Assembly (NCBI GenBank): GCA_034432635.1
Contig: DAOUBK010000080.1
Location: 62,001 to 126,000, forward strand
DNA: 64,000 nucleotides
Reading direction: 5' to 3'
DNA from: Roseiflexus sp034432635
GTDB lineage: Bacteria; Chloroflexota; Chloroflexia; Chloroflexales; Roseiflexaceae
The notes under the pieces were generated by a model, which saw only the letters and a list, made by a program, of their open reading frames with translations, searched no databases and was not told the origin of the DNA. Below, piece by piece: positions 1 to 9,079 of the stretch. The position numbers were made by a program, and so were the translations under genes. Positions within the stretch are counted from its first letter, which is position 1; each line of letters starts with the position of its first letter.

Positions 1-435
1 CTGGCGCTGGTGACCACAGCGGGATTCCTTGGCCTGTCGCCCGATGCGCCGGTCTTCTCCTACTATGTGGAAACCTACGCGCGTGATGCGGGCGAGTTCA
101 CCGAGCCGGTCGATCGTGTGCCATCCAGCGGCGCTATCACCTATGATCTTCGCTCCGCCGCAGTAGCGCCACTCAACACCTCACTCACAACCGGTGTCGT
201 CAGATCCAGTTTCCCGACTCCCTTCTTCTTCGGGATTGACGGCGCGCAGATTGTCGGAACGGTCAACCAGGACGTGCTCGCGGCGTTTCGCACGCAGGAT
301 GTGCTTCTGCTCCACCACCACAACGCTGTCAGTGCGCAGGCGGAAGTGGTCACCCTCCAGAGCAGTCGATCAACGCCTTCGACAACTCCTCCAGGCGGGT
401 ATCGGGTCTATCTGCCGATCATTACCACACCGTAG
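1..435 (+). CDS. C-terminal part of a secreted protein (5' end outside the window)
   Basis: The reading frame is open from base 1 and stops at TAG 433-435, so only about 144 C-terminal residues are visible. They contain no recognisable catalytic motif. The segment looks like an extracellular beta-rich tail: many Ser, Thr and Val, few charges, then a short Ser/Thr/Pro linker and a terminal GGYRVYLPIITTP. Chloroflexota secreted proteins, including subtilisin-like S8 peptidases, often end in such a hydrophobic YLPLV-type tail, so export is inferred. The catalytic part lies upstream of the window and the family cannot be decided. Confidence 0.6.
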   Translation: MALVTTAGFLGLSPDAPVFSYYVETYARDAGEFTEPVDRVPSSGAITYDLRSAAVAPLNTSLTTGVVRSSFPTPFFFGIDGAQIVGTVNQDVLAAFRTQDVLLLHHHNAVSAQAEVVTLQSSRSTPSTTPPGGYRVYLPIITTP

Positions 436-577
436 CAGCAGGCAACTGAGGTGATACGGAGAGGTGGCGCATAATGCCTCGCCTCTTGCTCTGCTCCTGG
501 AGGTGATCTGCGACATGCCCCCACTCCTCCCTGCCTGCGCCGGGGGCAGGAGTGTCCCCACCCCTGCCCGCTCCCGC

Positions 578-754
578 TTTAGGGGCGGACAGAATATATG
601 AACTAACACAACTTCTGCCGCATTGGAATGCCCTGGCGCGTGGTTTTGGTCTCCCCTCTCCCGCGTGCGGGAGAGGAGCAGGGGGTGAGGACCAACCAGC
701 GCATCCCAATACCGTAAAGCCCCTTGATGCTCATGTGTTCTGTCCACCCTTGAA
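578..754. repeat. Dispersed inverted-repeat element, copy 1 (full)
   Basis: The left end reads TTTAGGGGCGGACAGAA (578-594). The right end, TTCTGTCCACCCTTGAA (738-754), is its imperfect inverse, with 13 of 17 positions matching. The middle holds the hairpin CTCTCCCGC / GCGGGAGAG around 656-676, followed by GGGGGTGAGG. Related sequence recurs near 1094-1180, 44700-44823, 55625-55864 and, as a fragment, near 39897-39954. It has no coding capacity, so it looks like a small non-autonomous MITE-like or REP-like element. Confidence 0.6.
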
Positions 755-1093
755 CCCGCTCCCGTTGGGGGCGAGAGTGCCCCCACCCCCGCCGCCCTCG
801 CTGGGGGCGAGAGTCTCCCTCTCAGGTGTAGGGTTTTTGCTAGGCCGCTTTCTGATGCGGTTGGTCGGTTGGCGGACGAGCACTTTGGGTGTCAAGACCT
901 TTGTAGCCCGTATCCCAGCGCGCCACCAGGGTATACGCCAGGTGGCGCTTTCGGGTGGTAAAGCAGCGTACGCTCCCCTTCCAACGGCCACCCGGTAGCG
1001 GCACCACCTGGCTGAGCGGACGAAAGGTGTCGGCAGCGTCGGGACTGTACGTCCCTTGGCGATTGATCCGCAAGAAGGGATACATGATCTGAC

Positions 1094-1180
1094 ACAACTT
1101 CTACCACATCGGGACGCTCCGGCGCAGGTCGCTGATCTCCCCTCTCCCGCAACGCGGGAGAGGGACCGGGGGTGAGGGCA
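1094..1180. repeat. Dispersed hairpin repeat, copy 2 (half element)
   Basis: It runs from ACACAACTTCTACCACATCGG through CCCTCTCCCGC, a three-base loop region and GCGGGAGAGGG, to GGGGGTGAGGGCA. It aligns with the left half plus hairpin of copy 1, in the same orientation. The GGGGCGGACAG end is not clear here, so this is a one-sided or degraded copy. Confidence 0.5.
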
Positions 1181-1205
1181 AGGGGCAACCGACATGGATG
1201 TCGGT

Positions 1206-2570
1206 CTACGGTGGCAGAACTTCATTCACACACAATGCCGGCGATCCCGAGGGGATCGTCCCTATTTCCGCCACTGTCACCTCCCAGCGGATATTACACC
1301 GTGCATCGTTCCCTGGCGGTGGTTGACTCTGGAAGGCGCCGCTTATTAGAAGTTGCATGCTGTTCCCTGGCGCAAGGGTAACGGAGCCGGTCCAGGTCGC
1401 TTCTTGGTAAAACGGATCCACTGTACAACTTCCACCCTGCGGACTGCTACATCCACCGATAATAAAAGCCAGCATACTGCTCACAAACGTATCATAAATC
1501 TGCGTCACTGTCACAGGCGTTGCGCTGGTATTGTTCACTGTAATCGTCCAGGTTATTATCTGCCCGACCTGAACTGGATCGTTGGAGACACTCTTCGTCA
1601 CCTGCACCGCGGGCACAGGCGTCGGGGTCACGGTCGGCGTCTCTGTCGGCGTCGGAGTCAGCGTCTCCGTTGGGGTCTCCGTCGGGGTTGGGGTAAGCGT
1701 GAACGTCGGGGTAGGCGTCGGAATGGGCGTGAACGTCGGGGTAGGCGGAACCGGGGTAGGCGGAACTGGGGTGAACGTTGCTGTTGGCGGAACCGGGGTA
1801 GGCGGAACCGGGGTGAACGTTGCTGTTGGCGCCGGTGTCGGCGTATCGGTTGGAACCGGCGTCGGTGTATCGGTCGGCGCCGGTGTTGGCGTACTGGTCG
1901 GCGCCGGTGTTGGCGTGCGTGGCGGCACGGGCGAGAACGTGACAGTTGGCGACGCTGGCAGGGCTGTATCGGTCGGTTGGGAAATGGCGGTCGCCGTCGG
2001 CGGTTGCGCGGTATTCGTTGGTTGCGATACCGGCGATGCCGTGCTGGTGGCGGTCGGTTGTGCGAGCGGTGGCTGAGTTGGCGTATTTGTGACCGGTTCA
2101 ATCGTAGCGATGACCGGGGTATTTGTCGGCAGACTGCCAACCGGGCGCGGGGTTACTGTCGGTGATTCGATGATCAGCACGTCGCCGGGTGTTGGCGTGG
2201 GCGCATCGGGCGCTGGCGGCACCACCGGAATCTGAATGGTCGGGACGCTTCCGACGATCACCGGTGTCGGTGTGCCGCGTGCGGCAATACTGGTTGCAGT
2301 TGCGCGTTCGGCAGCTTCGGCAGCGGCGAGTTCTGGTGGGATTGCGGCGAGTCCGGGAGGTGCCAGCCAGGGGCTATAGTCGGCGCGGTCTTTCGAGAGC
2401 AGATTCAGCGTAGTCGCCAGATTGCGCGGAATCAGAGCGCGCGTCACAATCTCTGCGACGCAACAGATCGAAAGGAGCGCCAGCAGTATGGCTGAAGCGA
2501 TGATCCAGCGCAGCGGCTCAGGCTGTCGCGCCCGTTCCGCCCGGGCTGGAGATGGCGTTTGTGTACTCAT
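1206..2570 (-). CDS. Membrane-anchored surface protein with Pro/Thr-rich stalk and DUF11 domain
   Basis: A 454-residue protein. Residues 1-20 are polar and about 22-45 form one transmembrane anchor (WIIASAILLALLSICCV). From about 100 to 320 runs a low-complexity stalk of Thr, Pro and Val, including two copies of a 14-residue unit (VPPTPVPPTATFTP). The last ~125 residues form a DUF11-type beta-sandwich (VTKSVSNDPVQVGQIITWTI), with four Cys that may form disulfides. It is probably a stalked cell-surface protein with the C-terminus outside. The start lies 53 bp inside the upstream kinase gene and has no clear Shine-Dalgarno, which suggests translational coupling. No catalytic function is visible. 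Confidence 0.75.
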   Translation of the reverse strand: MSTQTPSPARAERARQPEPLRWIIASAILLALLSICCVAEIVTRALIPRNLATTLNLLSKDRADYSPWLAPPGLAAIPPELAAAEAAERATATSIAARGTPTPVIVGSVPTIQIPVVPPAPDAPTPTPGDVLIIESPTVTPRPVGSLPTNTPVIATIEPVTNTPTQPPLAQPTATSTASPVSQPTNTAQPPTATAISQPTDTALPASPTVTFSPVPPRTPTPAPTSTPTPAPTDTPTPVPTDTPTPAPTATFTPVPPTPVPPTATFTPVPPTPVPPTPTFTPIPTPTPTFTLTPTPTETPTETLTPTPTETPTVTPTPVPAVQVTKSVSNDPVQVGQIITWTITVNNTSATPVTVTQIYDTFVSSMLAFIIGGCSSPQGGSCTVDPFYQEATWTGSVTLAPGNSMQLLISGAFQSQPPPGNDARCNIRWEVTVAEIGTIPSGSPALCVNEVLPP

Positions 2571-5217
2571 GGGCGATAGGGAGTGCTATGCTGAATGTGC
2601 TGCCGCGCCCAACGTCGCTGTGCGCCCACACCTTTCCGCCGTGGCGTTCAACCAGTTGCCGGGTAATGACCAGCCCCAGGCCACTGCCGCGTTCGGGGGA
2701 ATTGTTCCCTTCGACACGGAAAAAGCGCGTGAACAACCGATTCATCGCACCGGCGGGAATACCCGGTCCGGTATCGGAAACATCGACCTGCACCATGCCA
2801 TCGTCGCGCTGATGCGCTGTGATCGTCACTTCGCCCTGCTGGGTATAGCGTCGCGCGTTATCGATCACCTGCCCCAGAATAATCAACAACTGCTCACGAT
2901 CGGCGCGCACCGGCGGTAAATCGTCAGGTGTTGTCACGGTCAACGCCAGTCCCTTCTTCTCGAACGACTTCCGCATCGGTGCGAGCGCTTCATCGATCAA
3001 CTGGCGTACATCCTGCGCTGCGAAATCGGTCTGCAACGTGTTGGCTTCGATACTGGCGACCAGGATAACATTCCTGACGATATTGTTCATCAACTCAACG
3101 CGGCTGCGCACCGCCTCGAGCAGATCACGCTGTTCGCCGCTCAACTCACCGACCATGCCGCGCAGCAACAGGTCGGTGTAGCCGTAGATCACCGTCAGCG
3201 GCGAGCGCAGTTCGTGCGAAATCGTGGCGATAAAATCGGTTTTTGCCTGATCGATGGCAATCTCTGCCGAAATATCGTGCAGCACCACCACTTCGCCGAT
3301 CTGAGTTCCCTCATCGGTTATCACCGGTGCGCTGCTCAACCGCAGGACGCGATCACCTAGGCGGAACAGATCGTGGCTGGCGGCGCCATTCTCGCTGAAC
3401 ATCTCATGGCGAACCTCGACGCGCATCAGCGGTATATCGCTGAACGAACGCCGTACCAGGCGCCAGTCGCTCATGCCCAGCATCTGCTCGGCGGCGCGGT
3501 TGACGATCACGATCCGACGCTGATGATCCAGCACTACCACGCCATCGGCAATCGACTCCAGAATGGCGCGTCGCCGCAGCGCTTCGCGCTGGACCCGATC
3601 AAACAGCACGGCGTTGTACAGCACACTGGTGGTCATGTTGGCAATCGCGACGACCGATGGCAACACGCTGGCAGTAAATGCAGCGGGTTCGCGGTGTGCA
3701 ATGATCAGCACGCTAGCCGGTTCGTCCTGAACGACCAGTGGGGAGAGCAGCAGGCTCTGGTACCCGGCGACCTGGGTGAGACCGAAGGAACTCAGGCGCG
3801 GCTCGTCCTGCAACAATAGCAGCGCTGGCTGTTGCGTCGCGCTGATCTCGCGTACCAGCGGATCATCCACCGGCACCCGCACGTGGCGCAGGCTACGCAC
3901 AATGGCGGGCAGTCCTTCATCGACGTGGTAGCGCAGCGCACCTTCTTCAGTGATCAACGCCAGCACGTCCGCATCGGGCAGTAGCGAACGCACGGCGCGT
4001 TCCGCCACCTTCAAGATCGGCGTCACCTCGATAGCCTGATTGAGGTCGCGGCTGGTGCGGTACAGTCGCGCCAGATGCTCGGTCATCTGATTGAATGCCA
4101 GCGCCAGCCGGCCAAACTCGTCCGGCGACATGACCGTGGTGCGTGCTTCAAGATCGCCGCCGGTCACCGCTTCTGCAGTTGCCACCAGATTCGCCAGCGG
4201 GCGCGTGATCCGCCGCGCGATCTGATACCCCAGGAGCACCGAACCGGTTGCGAGCACGATGGCAATGGCTGTTACGATATTACGACTGAGCGACAACTGT
4301 TGCACTTGAAAATCGCGCGAGAGACCGACCGAGAAGTAACCGACCTGCACATCCGCAATCACCAGCGGACTGTACGCCAGTTGATACCCGCGCTGGCGCA
4401 GTTCGATGGTGAAGATCGACTGCGCCTGTCCGTTGAGCAGTGCCTGCAGCACCTGCGGCGGCATATTGAGGGTGCTCAATTCTGCGCGCGGCAGCAGGGT
4501 AGTGCTGATTGCCCAACCCGACAGGTCGTAGAAGGTGGTCACCGCCGCCTGACTGCTCCGTTCGAGTGAAACGAGCAAACGATCACACTTGACCGCGATC
4601 AGAACCCCGCCCACGACTTCATTTCCCCGACGCACCGGCGCAACGGTATAGAAATAGGGCTGAACGTCGGGCGCGAAGTAGATCAGGTTCGCAAATTTGT
4701 CGTTCCCGTCAACGGTTGCGCCTGAGATAATGGCGCGCACAAAATCCAGCTCCGACAGATCGGTCGTCGTGATTCGGGCAGGCAAGGCGTCAGGGTCTTC
4801 TGAAACGCGCAACCAGTCGACCAGGGTTTTGCCATTGCGGTCGAAGGCGATCATGCGGTCGAAATCGAGGTTGACGCTTCCAATGCCGAAGCGATAGTAC
4901 GGTTCGAGCGCGCGCACGACCTGCTTATCATCGCCGCTGGCAAACGCATCGGCGACTGCCGGAATGTCGTTGTTGGCCGGCGCAAACACGATTTGACGCA
5001 AAAACTCCAGATTGTTGCGCTCGCGGCGCACGAGGGCTTCGGTGGTGTTGCGCGCCACCTGCGCGAGCTGATTCTGCAACCGCTCCTCCCACGAGGCTGC
5101 CACCAGACCAACGGCAATCGCAGATCCCGCCATCATCACCACCAGGGTGAGCGTCAGGTAGGGGAAGATAATTTTGTATCGGATTTGTGAGCGAAAGACC
5201 GATACAAGCCCGCGCAT
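2518..5217 (-). CDS. Membrane sensor histidine kinase (extracellular sensor-HAMP-GAF-PAS-HisKA-HATPase)
   Basis: 899 residues from ATG 5217. A TTG at 5244 is possible, but the ATG has GGAAAG about 10 nt upstream and a 50-nt leader from the predicted start of transcription. Order of parts: transmembrane segment ~15-41, extracellular Cache-like sensor ~45-305, second transmembrane segment ~312-335, HAMP ~336-388, GAF-like ~395-540, PAS ~550-655, HisKA with the phospho-accepting His in ATISHELRSP (~668), then HATPase with N box (DNARRYT), DTGPGIP and GSGLGLVI. It should autophosphorylate on an external signal. No receiver gene lies in the window, so the partner is unknown. Its 3' end overlaps the DUF11 gene by 53 bp. 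Confidence 0.93.
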   Translation of the reverse strand: MRGLVSVFRSQIRYKIIFPYLTLTLVVMMAGSAIAVGLVAASWEERLQNQLAQVARNTTEALVRRERNNLEFLRQIVFAPANNDIPAVADAFASGDDKQVVRALEPYYRFGIGSVNLDFDRMIAFDRNGKTLVDWLRVSEDPDALPARITTTDLSELDFVRAIISGATVDGNDKFANLIYFAPDVQPYFYTVAPVRRGNEVVGGVLIAVKCDRLLVSLERSSQAAVTTFYDLSGWAISTTLLPRAELSTLNMPPQVLQALLNGQAQSIFTIELRQRGYQLAYSPLVIADVQVGYFSVGLSRDFQVQQLSLSRNIVTAIAIVLATGSVLLGYQIARRITRPLANLVATAEAVTGGDLEARTTVMSPDEFGRLALAFNQMTEHLARLYRTSRDLNQAIEVTPILKVAERAVRSLLPDADVLALITEEGALRYHVDEGLPAIVRSLRHVRVPVDDPLVREISATQQPALLLLQDEPRLSSFGLTQVAGYQSLLLSPLVVQDEPASVLIIAHREPAAFTASVLPSVVAIANMTTSVLYNAVLFDRVQREALRRRAILESIADGVVVLDHQRRIVIVNRAAEQMLGMSDWRLVRRSFSDIPLMRVEVRHEMFSENGAASHDLFRLGDRVLRLSSAPVITDEGTQIGEVVVLHDISAEIAIDQAKTDFIATISHELRSPLTVIYGYTDLLLRGMVGELSGEQRDLLEAVRSRVELMNNIVRNVILVASIEANTLQTDFAAQDVRQLIDEALAPMRKSFEKKGLALTVTTPDDLPPVRADREQLLIILGQVIDNARRYTQQGEVTITAHQRDDGMVQVDVSDTGPGIPAGAMNRLFTRFFRVEGNNSPERGSGLGLVITRQLVERHGGKVWAHSDVGRGSTFSIALPIAHEYTNAISSPGGTGATA

Positions 5218-5273
5218 GCCAACCCGCTTTCCGAATCCGTGCAATCATTCACAGAGGCGCGACTTGACAAACC

Positions 5274-5302
5274 ATTATAGCCTTTGAAAAGCGATATATC
5301 AA
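5274..5302 (-). promoter_or_regulatory. Predicted sigma-70-type promoter of the membrane sensor kinase
   Basis: On the minus strand, TTGATA (5302-5297) and TATAAT (5279-5274) are separated by 17 bp, close to the housekeeping consensus. Transcription would start near 5267, 50 nt before the ATG at 5217. The -35 box lies inside the palindrome at 5291-5314. Confidence 0.7.
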
Positions 5303-5314
5303 GCAATATATCGC
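5291..5314. promoter_or_regulatory. Perfect palindrome overlapping the -35 box (putative operator)
   Basis: The arms GCGATATAT (5291-5299) and ATATATCGC (5306-5314) are perfect inverses around the 6-bp centre CAAGCA. The site covers the -35 hexamer of the kinase promoter, the usual place for a repressor. The binding protein is not known. A second smaller palindrome, TGTTCA-A-TGAACA, lies at 5340-5352. Confidence 0.55.
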
Positions 5315-5362
5315 TCACCAGGTTAAGAAGACTGTAAAATGTTCAATGAACAGATTGTCACA

Positions 5363-7501
5363 TTATCGGTTGACAGGCAGCGCAAATGCAAACACACTTC
5401 CGGCGCCCTCTTTGCTCTCGACCCAGATGCGCCCGCCGTGCGCTTCCACCGCCAGGCGGCAGAAGGTCAATCCCAGCCCGGTCCCGCGCACCTTGCGCCC
5501 GCGCACCTGACCAAACTTTTCGAAGATACGCTGGAAATAGGCGGGTGGAATACCCGGTCCGCGATCCTGCACCCATACGACCAGATATTCGCGCGAGTCG
5601 TCGAATGGTGGATGCACCGGTGCATCCGCCGGTAGTGCATGCGTTCCGCCTGCCAGAAACGCGCCAATCGTCACCACCTCATGCGCCGGAGAGAACTTGA
5701 TCGCATTATCGAGCAGGTTTTGCAACACACGCACGACTTTTTCGCCATCGATCTCGACCGGCGGGAGGTACGGCGCCAGGCGTTGTTCAATCGTTACGTC
5801 GCGGCTGCTGGCGAGATGCTGCAAACGCTCTATCGCCTGGTCGATCACACTAAAGATCGGCAACGGCTTGAGGTCCAGATCCATCCGGCCCTGCTCCATC
5901 TTCGAGATGTCGAGCAGTGTATTGATCAGGTGCAGCATCGTCTGACTGCCCTGATAGGCGATCTTCAGCAACTCCTGCTGCTGTTCGGTCACCGGTCCGA
6001 CGATGCCGCGCTGAAGCATCATGACGCCGTTCATGATCGACGTAAGTGGTGCGCGCAGATCATGCACCAGCATGCTGGTATAATCCTCGCGTAACTGTTC
6101 CAGATCGCGCTCCTGGGTAATATCACGCAGAACCAGCAACTCGCCGCGCGGTTCGTGCTGTGCATCGTAGACCGGAAGCCGGATCAGACGCACATAGCGG
6201 TGCGCTCCGCTCGCAAACGCTAGATCGCTGATCTGTGCCACACCGGCGACATCCTGGCTCCACGACGGTGTCGTGATCTCGTGAGCGCGCGCATGCAGTT
6301 CCGCCGCCACATCGTCGATCCGCCGACCAATCAACGCCTCCTCCGGACAACCGCAGATCTCAGCCGCCAGCGGATTGGCGATCTGGATCTCGCCGTGCAT
6401 ATCCGCCATTAGAATGCCATCGGCAGTTGAGCGAAGCACGGACGCCATGCGATCGCGGCCGGCAGTCACCTGCTGGAACAGGCGCGCATTCTCGATGGCA
6501 ACCGCAATGAACGCCGCCATGCGCATCAATCGCAGCGCGTCCTCTTCGTCGAAATCCCCGCCGATCTTGTTCAGCAGTTCGATTGCGCCGATCACCCGCC
6601 CCTTGGCAATCATCGGTACACAGAGGATCGAGCGCGTTGGAAAACCGGTTGCTTCGCTGATCTGGCGGTAGAAGCGCGGATCGCGGCTGACATCGTGCAC
6701 GATCTCCCATCGACCGGTGCGTACCACATGCCCGACAACCCCCTGCCCGGCCGGAACGCGGAAACCGGCAAGCTTTTCTTCGCCACCCTCGATGGTCATG
6801 ACAAACTCGAGGTCACCGGTCGCTTCATCAACGAGTAGTAACGAACCGGCTTCAACGTGAAAATAATCGCTGAGCTGCTGGACGACTAGGCGGTACACTT
6901 CGCGTGTATCGAGCGTCGATGTGACCACCGATGCGATGTCGTTGAGGGTCTTGAGTTCCTGCGTGCGCCGCTCGACCGATTCGCAACTGCGGTGAGACAT
7001 GATTGCCAGAGCGATATGCCCGCTCAGCGCTCTGATGAGCGCCACGTCCTTGCTATCGAACGTTCGCGCAGGGTGAGTGCTGCCGACGACCAGAGCGCCG
7101 AGTATTTCGTCGCGGGCAATCAGCGGCGCGACCAGCAAAACCCGAATGTTGCGCGCCAGTAATGCCGGTTCCTGGTGGTGATGCACAACAATCGGGCGCC
7201 GCAGTCGCATTGTGTCCGCCGCGCCCGGTATGTTGTCCGGTGTCAGTGCAGCAGCATTGTCTGATTGCGGATGTTCACATACCCATATCTCCCGCTCCTG
7301 GACATCCTTCAGCAGCGCAATGGCGCGATCCGTGCGGCAGAGACGGGTCAATTCGACCAGTGAGAGGTGCAACAACTGGTCGAGGGTCGTGGCGCTCTCG
7401 ACAGACTGTGCGATTCGCGTCAGACCCTCCAGAAGCGGATCATCACCGGAGGACCATTCGACGATGTCATACATCTGGTTTGTCGAAACTGGAGCATCCA
7501 T
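5363..7501 (-). CDS. Soluble sensor histidine kinase (GAF-GAF-PAS-HisKA-HATPase)
   Basis: 712 residues with no transmembrane segment, so probably cytoplasmic. Two GAF domains (about 30-170 and 190-340; the second has the VPAGQGVVGHVVRTG core) are followed by a PAS domain (~350-465). HisKA has the phospho-acceptor in MLVHDLRAPLTS (~480), and HATPase has NLLDNAIKFSP, DRGPGIP and GTGLGLTF. The GAF domains presumably bind a small ligand or chromophore; no Cys suggesting a bilin attachment site stood out. It lies 118 bp upstream of the membrane kinase start, on the same strand. No receiver domain is fused or adjacent. Confidence 0.92.
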   Translation of the reverse strand: MDAPVSTNQMYDIVEWSSGDDPLLEGLTRIAQSVESATTLDQLLHLSLVELTRLCRTDRAIALLKDVQEREIWVCEHPQSDNAAALTPDNIPGAADTMRLRRPIVVHHHQEPALLARNIRVLLVAPLIARDEILGALVVGSTHPARTFDSKDVALIRALSGHIALAIMSHRSCESVERRTQELKTLNDIASVVTSTLDTREVYRLVVQQLSDYFHVEAGSLLLVDEATGDLEFVMTIEGGEEKLAGFRVPAGQGVVGHVVRTGRWEIVHDVSRDPRFYRQISEATGFPTRSILCVPMIAKGRVIGAIELLNKIGGDFDEEDALRLMRMAAFIAVAIENARLFQQVTAGRDRMASVLRSTADGILMADMHGEIQIANPLAAEICGCPEEALIGRRIDDVAAELHARAHEITTPSWSQDVAGVAQISDLAFASGAHRYVRLIRLPVYDAQHEPRGELLVLRDITQERDLEQLREDYTSMLVHDLRAPLTSIMNGVMMLQRGIVGPVTEQQQELLKIAYQGSQTMLHLINTLLDISKMEQGRMDLDLKPLPIFSVIDQAIERLQHLASSRDVTIEQRLAPYLPPVEIDGEKVVRVLQNLLDNAIKFSPAHEVVTIGAFLAGGTHALPADAPVHPPFDDSREYLVVWVQDRGPGIPPAYFQRIFEKFGQVRGRKVRGTGLGLTFCRLAVEAHGGRIWVESKEGAGSVFAFALPVNR

Positions 7502-7577
7502 TCACGAACCGCTCTCAATCAGGCAAAGCGGGATTTTCCCCTGTTTTGCCCGATTTTAAACACACTACCTCAGACGA

Positions 7578-7583
7578 ATTATA
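7578..7583 (-). promoter_or_regulatory. -10 box of the soluble sensor kinase
   Basis: TATAAT on the minus strand, about 77 bp before the ATG at 7501. The region 17 bp further upstream (TGGTAT) is a poor -35 match, so only the -10 is called. Confidence 0.4.
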
Positions 7584-7639
7584 TCGTATTCGACAGTGCA
7601 ATACCAGACCAAAAACGATTGAATGATGACAGATTGATG

Positions 7640-9052
7640 TCAGAGACGGTTCCTGCCACGGCCTGGTGGGGCATCGCCAGGCGGCATATAGGGTGATCCG
7701 ACAGCCAGATATCCATAGCCAGCGGCAACCAGTTCTAGATAGTCGGGGATCATGCGTCGTCCATCGATCACTAGGTACGGTGGCGAGACCGTTTCCTCGA
7801 TTGTGCGTGACAGACCGCGAAACTCTTCCCAGTCGGTAGAAATAAAGAGCATATCGGTGCCGGTAAGCGCCTCGCGTACCGAGGTATGGTACGAAATTCG
7901 CTCGAACAGATGGTTCTTTTCCGGGTCGAAAAACTTGCGCGCTTCGCGCAACGCCATTGGATCATAGGCGCGGATAGCGCGCACCCCTCTGCCCAGCAAC
8001 GCTTCGACCACCTTGAGCGCCGATGAGTCGCGCATATCATTGGTGCGCTGCTTGAACGCAAGTCCCAGGAGCGCCACGGTCTTGTTGTTGAAACTGACCC
8101 CCACCTCGCGGATTGCACGTTCGATCAGGTAGGTCTTCTGGTATTCGTTGATGCCATAGACCGACTGCAACATATCGACCGACTGACCGGCGGTTTTTAG
8201 CTGGTAGATCAGCGATTGAATATCCTTGCCGAAACAGGAGCCGCCCGCACCGTTCGAGACATACGATCCCCAGGTGCTGATACGTGCATCGGCAGTCACA
8301 CCACGCTTCAAATCCTCCATGATAATGTTCGGAAATGTTTCGGCGAGACGCGCGCCGACCCCGTTCCAGAAGGAGATGTAGGTCAGCAGGAGCGTGTTGG
8401 CGACATACTTGATCGCTTCCGCTGTCTCCGGCGTTGTTTCGATATACCGGATGCGCACGTGGTTGACGAACTGCGAGTAGATCCGACGAATGATGCGGAA
8501 ATCCTCCTCACTGTCAGCGCCGACCACGACGCGATCAGGGCGGCGCGATTTCTCGACCGCGTCGCCTTCAGGAAGAAACTCTGGATTCGAGGAAACTCCC
8601 GCGTTGGGGACGTTGTATTCGCGTAACACGCGCTCGAGTTGACGCGCTGTACCAATCGGCACGGTGCTCTTGTTGATGACCACCACGCGACGCTGATCGC
8701 GCCGCCGCGCCAGCAGTTCCGCCAGATGACGTACTGCGCCGAAGTAGTAACTCAGGTCCGACGAGCCGTCCGGTTTGGGTGGCGTTGGCAGACATAAGAA
8801 GAGCGCATCAGCGCCTTCGATGACCGACTCGACATCATCGACAAAGAACAGATACCGTCCATGATTTTCGAGAATGATGCTCGTCAGCCCTGGTTCGTGC
8901 ACATACTGCTCGATCGCCTCTGGACGACACGACCGATACGCCTCGATACGCTGACGATCAATGTCGTATGCGTACACTTCGTGACCGTACTCTGAGCATA
9001 CCGCTGCATGAGTCAGTCCAACGAATCCGGTACCGACAACAATGATTTTCAT
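7640..9052 (-). CDS. UDP-glucose/GDP-mannose 6-dehydrogenase family protein
   Basis: 470 residues. The N-terminal Rossmann motif GTGFVGLTHAAV (~7-18) binds NAD. The central helix region contains the lysine segment AIKYVANTLL. The catalytic cysteine lies in GGSCFGKDI (~272), and the C-terminal nucleotide-sugar domain includes LGLAFKQRTNDMRDS. The enzyme oxidises a nucleotide sugar twice at C6 to a uronic acid for capsule or cell-surface polysaccharide. UDP-glucose versus GDP-mannose or UDP-GlcNAc cannot be decided by eye. A GAGGAG lies 10 nt before the ATG. The zinc-ribbon gene ends 27 bp upstream on the same strand, so the two may be cotranscribed. Confidence 0.9.
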   Translation of the reverse strand: MKIIVVGTGFVGLTHAAVCSEYGHEVYAYDIDRQRIEAYRSCRPEAIEQYVHEPGLTSIILENHGRYLFFVDDVESVIEGADALFLCLPTPPKPDGSSDLSYYFGAVRHLAELLARRRDQRRVVVINKSTVPIGTARQLERVLREYNVPNAGVSSNPEFLPEGDAVEKSRRPDRVVVGADSEEDFRIIRRIYSQFVNHVRIRYIETTPETAEAIKYVANTLLLTYISFWNGVGARLAETFPNIIMEDLKRGVTADARISTWGSYVSNGAGGSCFGKDIQSLIYQLKTAGQSVDMLQSVYGINEYQKTYLIERAIREVGVSFNNKTVALLGLAFKQRTNDMRDSSALKVVEALLGRGVRAIRAYDPMALREARKFFDPEKNHLFERISYHTSVREALTGTDMLFISTDWEEFRGLSRTIEETVSPPYLVIDGRRMIPDYLELVAAGYGYLAVGSPYMPPGDAPPGRGRNRL

Positions 9053-9079
9053 ATGACGCAGACTCCTCGATCACTGGCG

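Larger units (their letters stand above)
436..1205. other. Gene-free region with dispersed repeats
   Basis: This 770-bp stretch lies between a plus-strand gene end and a minus-strand gene end. I see no supported gene: the open frames in it change frame across repeats and lack ribosome sites. It holds one full copy (578-754) and one partial copy (about 1094-1180) of the hairpin repeat family described separately. It also holds G-rich TGGGGGCGAGAGT-type direct repeats around 764-815. Confidence 0.6.

Noticed and set aside
370..1225. Several overlapping open frames in the first intergenic region
   Set aside because: They cross the repeat elements, lack ribosome sites and resemble no protein family.
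1582..2076. Plus-strand open frame rich in Val-Gly repeats
   Set aside because: It is the antisense shadow of the Thr/Pro stalk of the DUF11 gene; the minus-strand reading has a membrane anchor and a known domain.
5340..5352. TGTTCA-A-TGAACA as a LexA box
   Set aside because: The half-sites are in the wrong order and spacing for the GAAC-N4-GTTC type; kept only as a small palindrome.
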